DNA of 64,000 nucleotides, from positions 1-64,000 of the forward strand of contig CAMQVH010000010.1 of the NCBI GenBank assembly GCA_947038155.1, in the 5' to 3' direction. Position 1 is the stretch's first letter. Every line of letters starts with the position of its first letter. Both the position numbers and the translations under genes were made by a program. Shown here piece after piece: positions 45,242-54,842 of the stretch. The DNA comes from an uncultured Bacteroides sp. (GTDB lineage Bacteria > Bacteroidota > Bacteroidia > Bacteroidales > Bacteroidaceae). Below the pieces are notes generated by a model. The model did not search any database. It saw nothing but the letters and a program-made list of their open reading frames with translations, and was not told the origin of the DNA.

Positions 45242-46428
45242 AGGAGCCGCAAAGTACAGCCTACTGGCACGAGAAGTTGAAACAATTGGGGATTATCGTT
45301 ATCATCCCAAGTTACAACAACGGCAAGACACTGGCGGATGTCATAGAGAGTGTACGCTCCTATGCACCGGACATTCTCGTCGTCAATGACGGTTCAACGG
45401 ACGAAACAGCCGGGATACTCAGCCGGGAAGCCAACCTGCAAGTTATCACCCACCCCACCAACCGGGGAAAAGGGGTAGCCTTGAAACATGGTCTCTGCCA
45501 CGCAAAGACACAAGGCTTCCGTTATGCCATCACCATTGATTCGGACGAGCAGCACTTCGCTTCGGATATCCCTTCGTTCATCGAAGCTATCGAAAAAGAG
45601 CCGGATACTCTGCTGGTAGGTTCGCGCAACCTTGCTTCGGACAATATGCCGGAAAAAAATACATTTGCCAATAAATTCTCCAACTTCTGGTTCACCCTCG
45701 AAACGGGAATCAAGTTGCAGGACACACAATCCGGTTACCGCCTGTATCCATTGCAACAGATGAACGTCGATAAATGGTATTATACCGCCAAATATGAATT
45801 TGAACTGGAAGCCCTCGTATTTGCGGCATGGGGAGATATCGCAGTCAAAAACATACCGGTACATGTCTATTATCCGCCACAAGAGGAGCGGGTTTCGCAT
45901 TTCCGCCCGTTCCGTGATTTCACCCGTATCAGCATCCTGAATACGGTACTGGTATTTATCACTTTCTTGTGGATTATCCCCCGCAACTTTTTCCGCAAAC
46001 TGACCTGGAAGAACTGCAAGCGTTTTTTCTCCGAACATGTCACCCATTCACCAGAATCCAACCTGCGAATCACGGCAGCCATTGTGCTCGGAGTATTCAT
46101 GGGCATCGTTCCGGTGTGGGGATACCAAATGCTGACAACCCTGTTTCTGGCACATCTGCTCCGGCTGAACAAAGTCATCGCTATTGTAGCGGCCAACATC
46201 AGCATCCCCCCGATGATTCCGTTTTTGCTGTATGGAAGTTACGCAACCGGATGCAAAGTGCTGGGCGACCCCGTCAACCTGCACTTAAATGAGCTCTCTT
46301 TCGCAAATGTAAAATCAGTCATAGAGCAATATTTGATAGGAAGTATTATATTTGCAGTCGTTTGCAGCCTGGTAGCGGGAATCATTTCGTTCGCCCTGCT
46401 CACGACTTGTAGAAGAAAAAAGATATGA
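45238..46428 (+). CDS. Glycosyltransferase family 2 fused to DUF2062
   Basis: I use the ATG at 45238 (396 residues), which forms the ATGA overlap with the dehydratase stop. Residues about 18-240 are GT-A fold GT2 (VIIPSYNNG, VVNDGSTDET, the DSD metal site near 99, SGYRLYP). Two or more membrane helices follow at about 240-265 and 300-395. The DUF2062 domain shows GIVPVWGYQMLTTLFLAHLLRLNK and ANISIPPMIPF. Such enzymes use polyprenyl-phosphate or nucleotide sugars at the membrane. Here it probably glycosylates the polyene lipid (an ApeJ-like role). It overlaps the pump gene by four bases. Confidence 0.85.
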   Translation: MKEPQSTAYWHEKLKQLGIIVIIPSYNNGKTLADVIESVRSYAPDILVVNDGSTDETAGILSREANLQVITHPTNRGKGVALKHGLCHAKTQGFRYAITIDSDEQHFASDIPSFIEAIEKEPDTLLVGSRNLASDNMPEKNTFANKFSNFWFTLETGIKLQDTQSGYRLYPLQQMNVDKWYYTAKYEFELEALVFAAWGDIAVKNIPVHVYYPPQEERVSHFRPFRDFTRISILNTVLVFITFLWIIPRNFFRKLTWKNCKRFFSEHVTHSPESNLRITAAIVLGVFMGIVPVWGYQMLTTLFLAHLLRLNKVIAIVAANISIPPMIPFLLYGSYATGCKVLGDPVNLHLNELSFANVKSVIEQYLIGSIIFAVVCSLVAGIISFALLTTCRRKKI

Positions 46429-49400
46429 CCCAGTTTTTTATCGGACTATATGATTATTTTGAAAGACACAAGATTCTGTTCTACCTGTCCCTCATCTGCT
46501 GTATCCTGTTCATGGGCTACTTTGCCCTACAAGTGAAGTTTGAAGAGAACATCACACAGTTCTTCCCCGACACCAAAGATTCACAGAATACCATCAAGGT
46601 TTTTGATAATCTCAAGATTAAGGACAAAATCATTGTCATGCTCTCCTCTGCGGATACGTGTAATGCCGTAGAACCGGATTCCCTGATTGAAGCAGCCGGA
46701 CAACTGCAACAATCTCTGACCGAAAAAGCAGGCGGGACACTGATAAAAAGTATCTTCGCACAAGTAGACCAGAATCTCGTCAGCGGAGCCACCGACTTCG
46801 TTTACGACCATCTTCCACTCTTCCTGACAGACACGGATTACCAGCGGTTCGACTCCCTACTGACACAAAAGGGAATACACGCCGCCATGCAGAAGAATTA
46901 CACCAACCTTCTTTCTCCTGCCGGCATTGCATTAAGAAGTTATATCCTCAGGGACCCGCTCGGACTTGGCAGTGAAGTCCTGAAGCACTTACAGGATTTT
47001 CAGTTGGAAGCCAACTACGAAATCTACGACGAACATATCTTCTCCAAAGACAGTTCTACCTTATTGATGTTCATCACTCCGGTATTCAATACTGGAAGCA
47101 CCGGAAAGAATGACGAACTCGTCCGAATACTGGAAGAAGAACTCCGGCACGTACAAAGTGAGTCTCCTGTGATTCGGGCGGAATATTTCGGCGGTCCTTC
47201 GGTAGGAGTCTACAATGCCCGGCAGATAAAAAAGGACACTATACTAACCTCTACTATCGCACTGCTCATCATCATTGTATTCATCTCATTCGTCTTCAAA
47301 CGGAAAAGGTCGATACCTTTGATTATTACCCCTGTACTGTTCGGCGGACTGTTTGCCCTGTTCCTGATTTTCTTTATCAAGGGAAGTATTTCGGCTATTG
47401 CTGTAGGAGCCGGCTCGGCGGTGATGGGCATCGCGCTCAACTATTCCATCCATATGCTGGCGCATCAGAATCATGTATCCACGGTGCAACAACTGATTAA
47501 AGAAATCGCTTACCCGCTGACGGTAGGCAGTTTTACGACCATCGGGGCATTTCTGGGACTGATATTCACCAGTTCCGACCTGCTGCGCGACTTCGGTATG
47601 TTCGCTTCCCTAGCACTGGTAGGCACTACTCTTTTCTGCTTGATTTACCTGCCTCATTTCCTAAAGGGACAGGCAGATGTGAAGCAAGGACGTGTACTAC
47701 GTATCATAGAGAAAATAAACGCTTATTCTTTCGATAAGAATAAATGGCTGGTCGGGGGCATCGCCCTTGTCACCGTCATCTGCCTGTTTACCTCGCAGAA
47801 AGTAGGGTTCAACAACGATATGATGAGTCTCAACTACGAGCCTCAACATCTCAAACAATCGGAAGAGAAACTGCTGCACCTCTTCGACAGCCATGAAAAG
47901 ACAGTCCTCTTTGTCAGCGTAGGCAAAGATATGGTCGGAGCTACTGAAACCTATGCAGCGACCAACCGAAAGCTATCCACCCTGAAAGAACAAGGGCTGA
48001 TAAAAGAATACGCTTCCGCCTCACAGTTCCTTATCTCCCCGCAAGAACAGCAGAAACGCCTGAAGAAATGGGAAGATTACTGGACGAATGAGAAGAAGGA
48101 ACAGGTTCGTGAGCATCTGGAAGCATCCGCTGCCGAATTCCGTTTCCGTCCCGGAAGTTTCGACGGCTTCTGCCAATGGCTCGCACGGCCTTTCGGCGAA
48201 TATCATTACTCTTCCCAAGAGGACGATTTATCCGGCAAGCTATTGAATGAATGGCAGACATCGGCTGATTCCATAACGATGCTTATCAGCCAGATACGAA
48301 TCAGCGAGACAAATAAAGAAGCGGTATATGCGCATTTCAACAAAGACCGGGATGTCGTCATCTTCGACCGTTCCTACTTTGCCAACAAATGGGTGTCCGC
48401 CATCAATGATGACTTCTACCTGATTCTATATCTTTCTTCTTTCCTGATATTCTTTGCCTTGTGGTTCTCTTACGGGCGTATCGAACTTACGTTGATGAGT
48501 TTTCTCCCGATGCTAGTCAGTTGGGTGATTATCCTCGGGCTGATGGGAATCCTGGGTATTGAGTTCAATATCATCAATATCATCCTGTCTACCTTTATAT
48601 TCGGTATCGGTGATGATTTCAGCATTTTCATCATGGACGGATTGCAAAACAAGTACCGCACAGGCCAGAAAGTGCTGAACTCGCACAAAACGGCCATCTT
48701 CTTCTCTGCCTTCACTACGGTGGTCGGAATGGGTGCGCTCGTTTTCGCCAAGCATCCGGCCTTGCAATCTATTTCACTGATTTCCATACTTGGAATGATA
48801 GCAGTGGTGTTGGTAGCCTATACCATCCAGCCGCTTATCTTCCGGTTCTTCATTGCATCTCCGGCATCCAAAGGGTTGCCGCCTTATACGCTTATCAGGC
48901 TGCTACGGACTGTCGCGCTCTTTCTGCTCTTCTTTATCGGATGTATCCTTCTCCGGATATTGATAGCCTTGCTCTATCTGATTCCCGTACGCAAGAGCAG
49001 CAAGCAGCATTTCGTCTGCCGCCTGATACAGATTACCTGCAAAGGGATTCTATTATTGGCTACCGCCGTCAAAAAGGAACATATCAACAAAGCCAACGAA
49101 CGGTTTGACCGTCCGGCCATTATCATAGCCAACCACCAGTCGTTTATTGATATTCTCGTGTTGTTGTCTCTTTCGTCCAAAGTCCTGATGATGACCAATC
49201 ACTGGGTATGGCATTCCCCTTTCTTCGGAGCCATCATCCGCTATGCCGATTTCTATTATATAGGTGAAGGATACGAACAATATATAGAACGGATGAAGAA
49301 AAAGGTGGAAGAGGGTTATTCCATTGCTGTCTTCCCCGAAGGCACACGTACCTATAACGGAAAGATGAAGCGTTTTCATAAAGGGGCATTTTATCTGGCG

Positions 49401-50282
49401 GAAACGCTGCAACTGGATATTCTCCCGATTCTGTTATACGGCAACGACAAGATTATCGCCAAAGCGCAGCCTTTCAATGTCCGCAAAGGAATCATCTACA
49501 CGGAGATACTTCCGCGCATACCCGTAGGTGACCCGTCTTTCGGAACTACCTATCAGGAACGTACCAAACGCATATCCACCTATATGCAACAGGAATATGC
49601 GCGTATCTGCCGAGAAAAGAATACGACGGACAACCCCGCTTTTTATGAGGCGCTTATCCAGAACTATATCTACAAAGGCCCTATCGTGGAATGGTATATC
49701 CGTATCAAGGTGAAAATGGAAGGAAATTACCGGTTGTTCAACCGGCTGATTCCCACTCAGGGGCAAATCACGGACATAGGCTGCGGATTCGGCCCGTTAT
49801 GCTATATGCTGTCCCTGCTGTCCGAAGACCGGGATATTCTGGGCATCGACTATGACGAGGACAAAATAGCCGTAGCACAACACGGATGGTTGCGCGGCGA
49901 CCGTCTTCAGTTCAGGCACGGCAACGCACTTGAATATCCGTTGCCGGAAAGCGACGTGTTTATCTTGAATGATATGCTGCACTATATGAGTTATGAACAT
50001 CAACGGTCATTGCTGTTGAAATGTGCCGGCCGGCTGCGCCCGCAAGGAATGATGATTATACGTGACGGGAACTCCGCCAACACTTCCAAGCACCGTCTGA
50101 CCCGGTTCACAGAGCTACTGTCCACGCGCATCTTCAAATTCAACCGGGCAACCGAAGAACTGTCCTTCACCACGGAAGCCCAACTGCGGGAGATAGCGGC
50201 AACCTGCGGTATGAACGTCGAAACCATACCAAACGACAAATATACATCAAACACCATTTATATATTCAGAAAACCGGACTAG
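46425..50282 (+). CDS. MMPL-type exporter fused to an acyltransferase and a methyltransferase
   Basis: This 1285-residue protein joins three functions. Residues 1 to about 860 are an RND/MMPL pump with two sets of membrane helices around large periplasmic loops (first helix 14-36; helices near 265-400 and 665-830). Residues about 880-1090 are a PlsC-type acyltransferase with NHQSFID (His904, Asp909) and FPEGTRTYNG (970-979). Residues about 1105-1285 are a class I methyltransferase with ITDIGCGFGP near 1117. In other aryl polyene clusters the ApeM pump and the acyltransferase are separate. The fusion would couple acylation and methylation to export at the inner membrane. Confidence 0.88.
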   Translation: MTQFFIGLYDYFERHKILFYLSLICCILFMGYFALQVKFEENITQFFPDTKDSQNTIKVFDNLKIKDKIIVMLSSADTCNAVEPDSLIEAAGQLQQSLTEKAGGTLIKSIFAQVDQNLVSGATDFVYDHLPLFLTDTDYQRFDSLLTQKGIHAAMQKNYTNLLSPAGIALRSYILRDPLGLGSEVLKHLQDFQLEANYEIYDEHIFSKDSSTLLMFITPVFNTGSTGKNDELVRILEEELRHVQSESPVIRAEYFGGPSVGVYNARQIKKDTILTSTIALLIIIVFISFVFKRKRSIPLIITPVLFGGLFALFLIFFIKGSISAIAVGAGSAVMGIALNYSIHMLAHQNHVSTVQQLIKEIAYPLTVGSFTTIGAFLGLIFTSSDLLRDFGMFASLALVGTTLFCLIYLPHFLKGQADVKQGRVLRIIEKINAYSFDKNKWLVGGIALVTVICLFTSQKVGFNNDMMSLNYEPQHLKQSEEKLLHLFDSHEKTVLFVSVGKDMVGATETYAATNRKLSTLKEQGLIKEYASASQFLISPQEQQKRLKKWEDYWTNEKKEQVREHLEASAAEFRFRPGSFDGFCQWLARPFGEYHYSSQEDDLSGKLLNEWQTSADSITMLISQIRISETNKEAVYAHFNKDRDVVIFDRSYFANKWVSAINDDFYLILYLSSFLIFFALWFSYGRIELTLMSFLPMLVSWVIILGLMGILGIEFNIINIILSTFIFGIGDDFSIFIMDGLQNKYRTGQKVLNSHKTAIFFSAFTTVVGMGALVFAKHPALQSISLISILGMIAVVLVAYTIQPLIFRFFIASPASKGLPPYTLIRLLRTVALFLLFFIGCILLRILIALLYLIPVRKSSKQHFVCRLIQITCKGILLLATAVKKEHINKANERFDRPAIIIANHQSFIDILVLLSLSSKVLMMTNHWVWHSPFFGAIIRYADFYYIGEGYEQYIERMKKKVEEGYSIAVFPEGTRTYNGKMKRFHKGAFYLAETLQLDILPILLYGNDKIIAKAQPFNVRKGIIYTEILPRIPVGDPSFGTTYQERTKRISTYMQQEYARICREKNTTDNPAFYEALIQNYIYKGPIVEWYIRIKVKMEGNYRLFNRLIPTQGQITDIGCGFGPLCYMLSLLSEDRDILGIDYDEDKIAVAQHGWLRGDRLQFRHGNALEYPLPESDVFILNDMLHYMSYEHQRSLLLKCAGRLRPQGMMIIRDGNSANTSKHRLTRFTELLSTRIFKFNRATEELSFTTEAQLREIAATCGMNVETIPNDKYTSNTIYIFRKPD

Positions 50283-50283
50283 C

Positions 50284-51774
50284 ATGAGTAAATATGACAT
50301 TATCATCATCGGAAGCGGACTGGGCGGACTGGAATGTGGAGCGATTCTCAGCAAAGAGGGATTCAACGTATGCGTAATAGAGAAAAATGCGCAGTTCGGG
50401 GGATGCTTCCAGACGTATCAGCGAAAAGGACGTTTGCTTGATACAGGCATTCATTATGTAGGAAGCCTGGATGAGGGACAGGTGATGAACCAGTATTTCC
50501 GCTATTTCGGCATTATGGACAAGCTAAAAGTGAAGCGGTTGGACGCCGAAGCTTTCGATACGATTCACTACAGAGGGCAAGCGTATGATTACGCAATGGG
50601 ATACCCGCAATTTATCGAGACGCTCCACCGGTCTTTCCCTCACGAGAAAGAGAACCTGAAACGCTATACCGAGCAGCTTCAAGCGGTAGGAAACTTGATT
50701 AGCGTAGACCATCTGAAACAAGGCGTCATTGCGTTGGAAGGCATGAAGTATTTCTGCACTTCTGCTGCCGGACTGATTGCCGACATCACCCACGACCATA
50801 CCCTGCAAAATGTGTTAGCAGGCTCCGCTTTGCTCTATGGCGGCCTGAAAGATGTTTCCACCTTCTATCAGCATGCCATGATTAACCATTCCTATATTGA
50901 AAGCGCTTACCGTTTCGTAGACGGAAGCATGCAGGTCAGTTTGGAACTGATTGACGTAATCCGGGACAATGGCGGTACGGTTCTCAACAACAGCGAAGCA
51001 ACCCGCATCATCGTCGAGGACGAGAAAGTGCAGGGAGTCATTGTCAACGGTGAAGAACGGTTGGAAAGCGATTATGTCATATCGAACATACACCCCAAAC
51101 GGACATTGGAAATACTGGACAAGAACCGCAGTATCAAAAATGCCTTTATCTCCCGAATCCGTTCGCTCGACAACACGTACGGCATCTTCACACTTTATCT
51201 GGTAATGAAAAAGAAAAGTACTCCGTACCAGAACCGCAACATCTATCTGCATGGGAACAATAAAGTGTGGTATGACAAGTTGCTCTATCCGGGACGAACT
51301 ACTAACTGCATGATTTCGATGCAAGCCTCTTCCGAGGACAGCCAATATGCCAGTGTCATCTCTATCCTGACACCGATGTATATGGATGAATTGTCCGCAT
51401 GGAAGGACTCCTCTCCCGAACACCGCGGCGAGGGTTACCAGTTCTTCAAGAAAGAGAAAGCGGAACAAATACTCCGTTTCCTACGAAGACACGGTTTCGA
51501 TTTCTCTGAAAACATAGAGGAACTATTCACCACTACTCCGTTGAGTTATCGTGACTACACAGGTACGGTAGACGGTTCCGCATACGGAATCATCAAAGAC
51601 TATAAATGCCCGCAAATCGGTTTTGTATCTACACGAAGCCGATTGGGAAATCTCTTTTTTACAGGTCAAAACCTGAATGTACATGGCGCACTGGGCGTAA
51701 CACTGACAGCTATGCTTACGTGCACCGAATTTGTGGGACAGGAATATTTAGCTAAAAAAGTAGGAAATGCATAA
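50284..51774 (+). CDS. FAD-dependent oxidoreductase, CrtI/phytoene desaturase-like
   Basis: This 496-residue protein has the dinucleotide-binding start IIIIGSGLGGLECGAILSKEG (8-28) with an ELV-type continuation (VIEKNAQFGGC), and a C-terminal FAD motif near LFFTGQNLNVHGALGVTLTA. Relatives include carotenoid desaturases and retinol saturases, which act on long conjugated chains. Similar genes sit in flexirubin clusters, so a role in oxidising or saturating the polyene is likely. It overlaps the next gene by 8 bp. Confidence 0.85.
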   Translation: MSKYDIIIIGSGLGGLECGAILSKEGFNVCVIEKNAQFGGCFQTYQRKGRLLDTGIHYVGSLDEGQVMNQYFRYFGIMDKLKVKRLDAEAFDTIHYRGQAYDYAMGYPQFIETLHRSFPHEKENLKRYTEQLQAVGNLISVDHLKQGVIALEGMKYFCTSAAGLIADITHDHTLQNVLAGSALLYGGLKDVSTFYQHAMINHSYIESAYRFVDGSMQVSLELIDVIRDNGGTVLNNSEATRIIVEDEKVQGVIVNGEERLESDYVISNIHPKRTLEILDKNRSIKNAFISRIRSLDNTYGIFTLYLVMKKKSTPYQNRNIYLHGNNKVWYDKLLYPGRTTNCMISMQASSEDSQYASVISILTPMYMDELSAWKDSSPEHRGEGYQFFKKEKAEQILRFLRRHGFDFSENIEELFTTTPLSYRDYTGTVDGSAYGIIKDYKCPQIGFVSTRSRLGNLFFTGQNLNVHGALGVTLTAMLTCTEFVGQEYLAKKVGNA

Positions 51775-53485
51775 AGTTATCAAACAGACCATCAAATATA
51801 CGAGCGGCATTCTCTTGTTGCTCGTCATCGTATTAATAGGCGGAATCAGTTATCTCTACTTTTCAGCGGATATGATGACACCGCCAAAAGAGCCTAATAT
51901 CATCCTGACAGAAGTACCTTATGCAGATACTATTGCTCTGGTTCCGGCAGAAGTGCTCTACAAGGATACTCTCGATCTTCGATATTATGCTGATAACTTT
52001 ATGCGACGCAGTGAAAGCGGATTGTGGGAATTGTTCGTGAGAGGCGATGCCCTTGAAAGAGGGGACGCCATCGGCAAACTGTCTGCCGATTTGCTTCACC
52101 ATCAGGAGAAAGTATTCGTTGACCAGATTCGTGAAATTATACCTTCAGACAGTTATCTGAAATTTCTGCGGTTCTTCATTGTACTGTTCAACCGTAATTT
52201 GGGTGAGAATGTCCCTGAAGAATATCGGGAAGAGATTTATGGAATCTCACTATCGTGCACCCACGACTACGACTTTATCGGCACTCCTTACGAACGCCAG
52301 TTGAATTACCATGCGGCACACGACTTGGGACATGCCATGCAGGACTATATGTTAGTGGGATGCAGCTCGTTCGCTACTTGGGGAACTCAAAGTGCGGACT
52401 CGTCGCTGCTTATAGGGCGCAACTTCGATTTCTATGTCGGGGATGCCTTTGCAGAAAACAAGCAGGTCACCTTCTGCGCACCGTCCAAAGGGTATAAATT
52501 TGCTTCCATCGGATGGCCGGGCATGATAGGCATATTGTCCGGCATGAACGAAGCCGGGCTTACCGTAACCATCAACGCGGCAAAGTCCGCCATGCCGACA
52601 AGTTCCGCCACCCCCATCTCCATCCTTACCCGGGAAATCCTGCAATATGCATCGACTATCGACGAAGCCTTCGCCATCGCCCAAAAGCGGAAAACTTTTG
52701 TCTCCGAATCTATCTTGATAGGCTCCGCCAAAGACGGCAGGGCAGCTATCATCGAGAAATCTCCCGAGAAGACCGTCCTTTTCAACGGAAAGGAAAAAGA
52801 CAGGATTATCTGCACTAATCATTACCAATCGGATGCATTTGCCAAGGACGAACGGAATATGGAAAACATACGGACTTCCGACAGTCCTTACCGTTATGCA
52901 CGTCTGGAAGAACTGATTAGCGAGAACCAACCGATGAATCCGGTGAAAGCCGCTTCTATCCTGCGTAATCACAAAGGGCGGCAAAACGCCGACCTGGGAC
53001 TGGCAAACGAAATGGCTATCAACCAGTTTATCGCCCACCACTCCGTCATCTTCCAACCTGAGAAGCAGTTGATGTGGGTATCCACCTCTCCGTGGCAATG
53101 CGGCAAATACATAGCTTACGACTTGAACCTGATATTCAAAAAAGCCATCGCTCTCCGGGCTGAGATATACATTCCGGAACTGACCATTCCCGCAGATGAA
53201 TTCATGCAGGAACCGGAGTTCGAGCAACTCCTTACTTACAAAAGGCTTACTCCGTTGCTACTGAAAAAGATAAAAGCAAAGGAGAAAGTGGAAGACAGTC
53301 TGCTCAAGGAATACGAAGCGTCCAACCCTTCTTTCTATTATGTGTATGAAGTACTGGGCAATTACTACGAAGCTATCCGCCAGCCTCAACAAGCCGTCGG
53401 CTATTGGAAAAAGGCATTGACCAGACCGATTCCCAAACTACAAGAAAAAGAACGTATCCAACAGAAAATACAAAAACACTCTTAA
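51767..53485 (+). CDS. C45-family Ntn hydrolase / acyltransferase-like protein, membrane anchored
   Basis: This 572-residue protein has one N-terminal membrane helix (about 12-33), so the rest is probably periplasmic. The candidate autocatalytic nucleophile is Cys199 in VGCSSFATWG, followed by LLIGRNFDFY, MNEAGLTVTIN and CTNHYQS. This is the pattern of acyl-CoA:6-aminopenicillanate acyltransferase-like and choloylglycine-hydrolase-like Ntn proteins. The C-terminal part (about 470-572) has helical TPR-like repeats. A possible job is to transfer or cleave an acyl or aryl-polyenoyl amide or ester on the final lipid. Confidence 0.82.
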   Translation: MHKVIKQTIKYTSGILLLLVIVLIGGISYLYFSADMMTPPKEPNIILTEVPYADTIALVPAEVLYKDTLDLRYYADNFMRRSESGLWELFVRGDALERGDAIGKLSADLLHHQEKVFVDQIREIIPSDSYLKFLRFFIVLFNRNLGENVPEEYREEIYGISLSCTHDYDFIGTPYERQLNYHAAHDLGHAMQDYMLVGCSSFATWGTQSADSSLLIGRNFDFYVGDAFAENKQVTFCAPSKGYKFASIGWPGMIGILSGMNEAGLTVTINAAKSAMPTSSATPISILTREILQYASTIDEAFAIAQKRKTFVSESILIGSAKDGRAAIIEKSPEKTVLFNGKEKDRIICTNHYQSDAFAKDERNMENIRTSDSPYRYARLEELISENQPMNPVKAASILRNHKGRQNADLGLANEMAINQFIAHHSVIFQPEKQLMWVSTSPWQCGKYIAYDLNLIFKKAIALRAEIYIPELTIPADEFMQEPEFEQLLTYKRLTPLLLKKIKAKEKVEDSLLKEYEASNPSFYYVYEVLGNYYEAIRQPQQAVGYWKKALTRPIPKLQEKERIQQKIQKHS

Positions 53486-53486
53486 G

Positions 53487-54782
53487 ATGGAAAAGAATCC
53501 CGACATTCAGTTCCGCTCACCGGAAGAAATAAAATGCTATCAGGAAGAACAGCTAGCTGAAGCGTTAGCCTATCTGCAAGCACATTCCAAGTTCTACCAA
53601 CAGATGTTCGAGGAACATCATATCGATATCAACCGGATTCGGAAGATAGAAGACCTGCAACAAATCCCCGTCACCACGAAGACGGATTTGCAACTTCATA
53701 ATGAAGATTTCATCTGCGTAGGTAAAGAAGAAATCATCGACTACGTGACGACTTCCGGCACATTAGGCGACCCGGTGACTTTCGTCCTCACTTCCGAAGA
53801 CCTCGACCGCTTATCCTACAACGAGTTTCTATCTTTCACCACCACCGGATGCACCAGGCAGGATATCCTGCAACTGATGACTACCATCGACCGCCGCTTC
53901 ATGGCAGGACTGGCGTATTATATGGGGGCACGCGAACTCGGCATGGGAGTTATCCGTGTAGGCAACGGCATCCCCGAGCTGCAATGGGATACGATTCGCC
54001 GGATACAACCCACTTGCGGAATGGTGGTTCCTTCTTTTCTTATCAAACTGATAGAGTTCGCCGAGAAAAACCATATCGACTATAATGCCTGTTCCATGCA
54101 GAAATGTATCTGTATCGGTGAAGCATTGCGCAACCAGGAGTTCCAGTTAAATACGCTCGGACAGAAAATACATGATAAATGGCCTGCCTTGCAACTGTAT
54201 TCCACGTATGCTTCCACCGAAATGCAGTCATCCTTCACCGAATGCAGCGAATTCCACGGCGGACATCTGCAACCGGAACTTATCATCGTCGAGTTTCTGG
54301 ATGATAATAACCAGCCTGTTGCCGAGGGAGAAGCAGGCGAAGTGACCATTACGACATTGGGTGTCAAAGGGATGCCGCTGCTCCGCTTCAAAACGGGTGA
54401 TATCTGTTACCATCACACCTCACCTTGTGCCTGCGGAAGAAACACGATTCGCCTGAGTTCCATCCTCGGTCGGAAAGGGCAAATGATAAAGTACAAAGGC
54501 ACGACATTATATCCACCCGCATTATTCGATATTCTGGATAATATTCCTTTGGTAAAGAACTACATTATAGAGGTCTACACCAACGAACTGGGTACGGATG
54601 AGATTCTGATTCGCATCGGAAGCGAGAACCGCAGCGAGAGTTTTGCCAAGGAGATAAAGGACTTGTTCCGCTCGAAAGTCAGAGTGGCGCCAAGCATCAA
54701 TTTCGAGTCGGCAGAGTATATCGCCAAGATACAAATGCCGCCCATGAGTCGAAAAGCGATTAAATTCATTGATTTACGATAA
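53487..54782 (+). CDS. AMP-forming acyl/aryl-CoA ligase (phenylacetate-CoA ligase type, ApeH-like)
   Basis: This 431-residue ligase activates a carboxylic acid as an acyl-adenylate and then a thioester. Motifs are the ATP loop TTSGTLGDP (88-96), YASTEMQSSF and FKTGDICYH. The C-terminal part has CACGRNTIRLSSILGRKGQMIKYKGTTLYP, as in PaaK-type enzymes. The Cys-rich CACG resembles the zinc or turn element of that family. As the last gene of the cluster it probably loads the hydroxycinnamate made by the ammonia-lyase onto a carrier protein, an inference from context. Confidence 0.87.
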   Translation: MEKNPDIQFRSPEEIKCYQEEQLAEALAYLQAHSKFYQQMFEEHHIDINRIRKIEDLQQIPVTTKTDLQLHNEDFICVGKEEIIDYVTTSGTLGDPVTFVLTSEDLDRLSYNEFLSFTTTGCTRQDILQLMTTIDRRFMAGLAYYMGARELGMGVIRVGNGIPELQWDTIRRIQPTCGMVVPSFLIKLIEFAEKNHIDYNACSMQKCICIGEALRNQEFQLNTLGQKIHDKWPALQLYSTYASTEMQSSFTECSEFHGGHLQPELIIVEFLDDNNQPVAEGEAGEVTITTLGVKGMPLLRFKTGDICYHHTSPCACGRNTIRLSSILGRKGQMIKYKGTTLYPPALFDILDNIPLVKNYIIEVYTNELGTDEILIRIGSENRSESFAKEIKDLFRSKVRVAPSINFESAEYIAKIQMPPMSRKAIKFIDLR

Positions 54783-54790
54783 CTTTTTTC

Positions 54791-54798
54791 TACTTTTG
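54791..54798 (+). promoter_or_regulatory. Promoter -7 box for the three-gene secreted cassette
   Basis: TACTTTTG matches TAnnTTTG, 44 bp before the start at 54843 and just past the ligase stop. It suggests that the three following genes form a transcription unit of their own. Confidence 0.5.
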
Positions 54799-54842
54799 GG
54801 AATCAATAACAATATACATAATTCACTTTAACATTAACGTAT

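Noticed and set aside
31849..54782. Complete flexirubin cluster including dialkylresorcinol synthesis
   Set aside because: All ketosynthases have the Cys-His-His KAS I/II pattern; no KAS III-like DarB or DarA-like gene is seen in the window.
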